In this document: piece by piece, positions 60,909 to 64,000 of the stretch
Layout of the letters: each line of letters starts with the position of its first letter
Position numbering within the stretch: the stretch's first letter is position 1
Position numbers and translations under genes: made by a program
Notes under the pieces: model-generated
Databases searched by the model: none
What the model saw: only the letters and a program-made list of their open reading frames with translations
Told to the model about the DNA's origin: nothing
DNA from: Rhynchospora pubera
Taxonomy: Eukaryota > Streptophyta > Magnoliopsida > Poales > Cyperaceae
DNA: 64,000 nt
NCBI GenBank assembly: GCA_028095005.1
Contig: CM051459.1
Location: forward strand, 113,557,431-113,621,430
Reading direction: 5' to 3'

Positions 60909-63569
60909 ATGGCGGCCGTCGTCTCCGCTCCTCCTCCCGCAGCGCGCGCCGCCCCATCGTCCAAAACTGAGACCTTCACTGACACCAAGCGCCGCGACGA
61001 TGTGCGCCACGCTAACATCGAGGCGGCGCGCGCCGTCGCTGACGCCGTCCGTACATCCCTCGGCCCCAGAGGCATGGATAAGATGATAATCACTCCCAAC
61101 TCGAACGAGGTATTTTCCACGTTTTGGGTTGTGTTTGTTCAATATGATCTGGATCTGTGGTAGATGATATTGTAGATCGGAACTGAGATAAATTTGGATT
61201 GTTGAGGAATGGTAATGTTGAAAAGAGGTTTGTTTTATTTTATTGATTCAAAGGTGGCTAGAGTGAGTGTGTTATTGAATCTATTGCTATTGTCAAAATG
61301 TTGTGATCTGTTGATCCTTATTTTGGTAGAAATGACGTCATGCTCAGGTAATAATATAAGCCAGTTTGTCTTTAGCGTAGGTGTGGCAAGTGTAAGTTTG
61401 TCATAGAACTTAAACTGATACTGACAAGGCTAAACACATGTAGGATTTCTCATGACATCATGTTTGTCTTTCAAATTATTTTTTGTTTGTTGTAATCTTA
61501 CTTGGAATATAGATCTAATTCAAGCATTTATGGTTCAACAAGTTCCCTACTAATGGTGATAATTTTTTAAGCCTGTATGATGCAATTTGCACATATTACA
61601 TAGGTTAACTATCTTTCCTTATTCCACAACCCAGGTGATCATCACAAATGATGGTGCGACAATCCTCTCACAAATGTCACCGCTCCAACCAGCAGCCCGC
61701 ATGCTAGCTGATCTCTCCCGCTCCCAGGACACTGCTGCAGGTGACGGAACCACCTCGGTTGTCGTCCTTGCTGGGGCCATCCTGCGCAAATCCCAGCATC
61801 TCCTTTCCAATGCAGCCGCTCACCCCACTGCTGTTGCTGACTCCCTCCACAAGTTCTCTCAGAAAGCTGTATCCATCCTTCGCTCGATCGCCATCCCAGT
61901 TGACCTATCTGACCGTGATACTTTGATTAAATCTGCCTCAACTGCCTTAAACTCCAAAGTTGTATCGAATTACTCCTCTCTTCTTTCTCCTCTTGCTGTC
62001 GATGCAGTTCTTTCCATCCTTGACCCAAATAACCCCTCGCTCGTCGACCTGAGGGATATTAAAATAGTCAAAAAGCTGGGGGGTACAATTGATGATACCG
62101 AACTTATCAAGGGGCTTGTGTTTGATAAAAAGGCTAGTCATGCTGCTGGTGGACCAACTCGGGTTGAGAATGCCAAAATTGCAGTAATTCAGTTCCAGAT
62201 CTCACCACCAAAGACTGATATTGAGCAGAGTGTGGTAGTGTCAGATTACACACAAATGGATAGGATTTTGCGTGAGGAGAGGAACTATATACTCAGCATG
62301 GTCAAAAAGATTAAGGCCACAGGATGTAATGTCCTTCTGATTCAAAAGAGTATCCTTCGTGATGCTGTTACAGATTTGTCATTGCATTATCTTGCTAAGG
62401 CAAAGATTTTGGTAGTGAAAGATATAGAAAGAGATGATATCGAGTTTATTACCAAGACCTTGAATTGCTTGCCAATTGCAAACATAGAGCACTTTAGGGA
62501 GGATAAGCTAGGATTTGCTGATGCAGTGGAGGAAGTGTCAGTGGGGGAGAGCAAGGTGGTAAGGGTTACTGGTATAAAAAACATGGGACGCACCTCCACT
62601 GTTGTTGTCAGGGGATCAAATCAGCTCGTCATTGATGAGGCTGAGAGGAGTTTGCACGATGCTCTCTGTGTTGTCAGGTTAACCTTGAAAAGATTTCATT
62701 TTCTAGTTTCTTTTTACTCATTAATTTCTGCCAAATTACACCTATACCAATGGAACAGCAGGGAGTAATATTTACTTTGTACATTAAGTCCATACCTGAG
62801 ATGAGGTACTTTTCACCCGAGTGTAAACTGAAGATAAAAGCCTAAAACAAATTTAGGCTGACTAGGCAGTTTGGTCAAAGTTAGTAGGTGAGTTCATTAT
62901 TAGTCTTTCTGCTGACCCCAAAACTGAAGCTAAAAGCCTAAAACAAACTTAGTCTTTTTGATCCAAAGTTAGTATGAGTTCATTATTTAGTTCTTTAGTC
63001 AAGGACTTGAGGTAAACATAAATGGAAAGTTCTGTCTGTGTTTAGCCTGATTTAACATTATATATAACTTTTGTGACATGATATCTGGGTTTTAGTGAAT
63101 TTGAGCTATAAATCAGGTTTTCATTAAAAAAAATGAATGTTTAAAACATGCTCGTGTCCTTTGTTTAATGGTAGTTTCATATTTTAGGTGCTTGGTTAAT
63201 GAGAAATACCTGATAGCCGGTGGAGGTGCACCAGAAATAGAATTGTCAAGGCAACTTGCAGCATGGGCCAAAGAGCTCCATGGCATGGAGAGCTATTGCA
63301 TCAAGGAATTTGCTGAGGCTCTAGAAGTGATTCCATACACCCTAGCTGAGAACGCGGGTTTAAATCCGGTATCCATTGTCACTGAGCTTCGTAACCGCCA
63401 TGCCCGTGGTGAGACATATGCTGGCATCAATGTCAGAAAAGGTCAGATTACTAATATTTTAGAAGAGAATGTGGTTCAGCCACTGCTTGTTAGTACCAGT
63501 GCTATTACACTTGCCACTGAGTGTGTGAGGATGATTTTGAAGATTGATGATATTGTGATGGTGCGGTGA
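60909..63569 (+). CDS. CCT4: T-complex protein 1 subunit delta (chaperonin CCT4)
   Basis: Three exons, 60909-61109, 61635-62677 and 63188-63569, join in frame to 541 residues, the family length. CCT4 is one of eight subunits of the cytosolic group II chaperonin that folds actin, tubulin and other proteins with ATP. Motifs are TSLGPRGMDKMI and VIITNDGATIL (nucleotide site), AAGDGTTSVVVLAGAIL (catalytic Asp region), the apical domain from DIKIVKKLGGTIDDTELIKG through LLIQKSILRDAV, and ARGETYAGINVRKG with a closing MILKIDDIVMVR. The N-terminal Ala/Pro-rich stretch (MAAVVSAPPPAARA) is typical of plant copies. The first intron sits just before VIITNDG. Ubiquitous expression is expected. No defect seen. 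Confidence 0.97.
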
Positions 63570-64000
63570 AGGGTGATTTTAGGGTTTGCTTTTTTTGGAT
63601 TTTGTAGTAGCTCTTTTTGGAACTAGGTGTGTTGGGCTATCATGGTTGATCTTTTTATGTTGCTAATGTATGTTTTGGCCTACAAGGTTTCTTTGCTTTA
63701 ATCATATAACTTTAGTGATGGCTTGCTTAGAAGAGATTGCCTGTCATATTATTCGAATTTTGTATCATTGTATTCACTTGTTAGTGTTTATCTATTCTTA
63801 TTGCTGAGCTTTCTGTTTAGATTTTCTTGAATGAATATGCTGCCACTAGAATTATCTAGTGATATTGTGATAATATGCTTGGCCTCTCAAATCATATTGT
63901 ACTAATTTAATGATACTCGAGCATGTCTAAGATTAATAAATTAACCTTCAACAGATGTCTATATTTTTCTGTAAACTCCCAATCACATCAAACAGATCAA
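63570..64000 (+). other. 3' UTR and flank of CCT4
   Basis: T-rich sequence after the TGA-type stop, with gaatgaatatg and aattaataaattaacc stretches that could serve polyadenylation. No other gene seen before the window ends. Confidence 0.5.

Noticed and set aside
61587..61634. Start of the CCT4 middle exon ORF at MHILHRL
   Set aside because: Intronic: a clean AG acceptor at 61633-61634 precedes VIITNDG, which follows exon 1 in frame.
1..64000. CRISPR arrays, tRNA or rRNA genes, bacterial-type operons
   Set aside because: Regular repeat-spacer structure, tRNA-like folds or rRNA motifs were not seen; tandem repeats here are eukaryotic minisatellites.

Overview
This is a plant nuclear window, AT-rich outside genes, with spliced genes (GT..AG introns, mostly short exons) and dense DNA transposons, LINE debris and solo LTRs. 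The host genes (GT61 glycosyltransferases, a WAT1/EamA transporter, the CCT delta subunit) point to an angiosperm, most likely a eudicot. I cannot place it more precisely.

Layout. Positions 1-13117 and 23286-36411 are nearly identical direct copies about 23.29 kb apart. The second copy runs on uninterrupted past 36411 through the rest of a complete CACTA transposon (32743-38080). The first copy stops inside the same element at 13117. The simplest reading is a very recent tandem duplication of a ~23.3 kb unit, with the novel junction at 13117/13118; the left part of copy 1 would lie outside the window. The unit carries three minus-strand GT61 genes. Gene C (14809-17183) looks intact. Gene A (21742-23756, and its first exons at 147-471) has a TGA where paralogues have a TGG codon across the exon 1/2 splice, and lacks 22 codons in its last exon. 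Gene B (3170-5551 and 26457-28835) has a frameshift shared by both copies.

36-53 kb is transposon-rich: the 3' half of the CACTA with captured gene exons (one resembling NADPH-cytochrome P450 reductase), tandem repeats, a Mutator-like element with 167-bp terminal repeats and a 9-bp target duplication (39210-42867), an LTR-like block with nested MITEs, then a seven-exon WAT1-related transporter gene (50611-52556).

53.4-60.7 kb is an unusual composite. It holds a decapping-5/LSM14-like first exon with a broken start, a decayed Ulp1-like (C48) protease gene whose last intron contains a ~99-bp minisatellite, and a 1571-bp solo LTR full of small palindromes inserted in that minisatellite with a 5-bp target duplication. 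The window ends with an intact CCT4 (TCP-1 delta) chaperonin gene (60909-63569). No tRNA, rRNA or CRISPR was seen. Apart from the GT61 cluster, which may share a cell-wall/Golgi role, the genes show no sign of working together.
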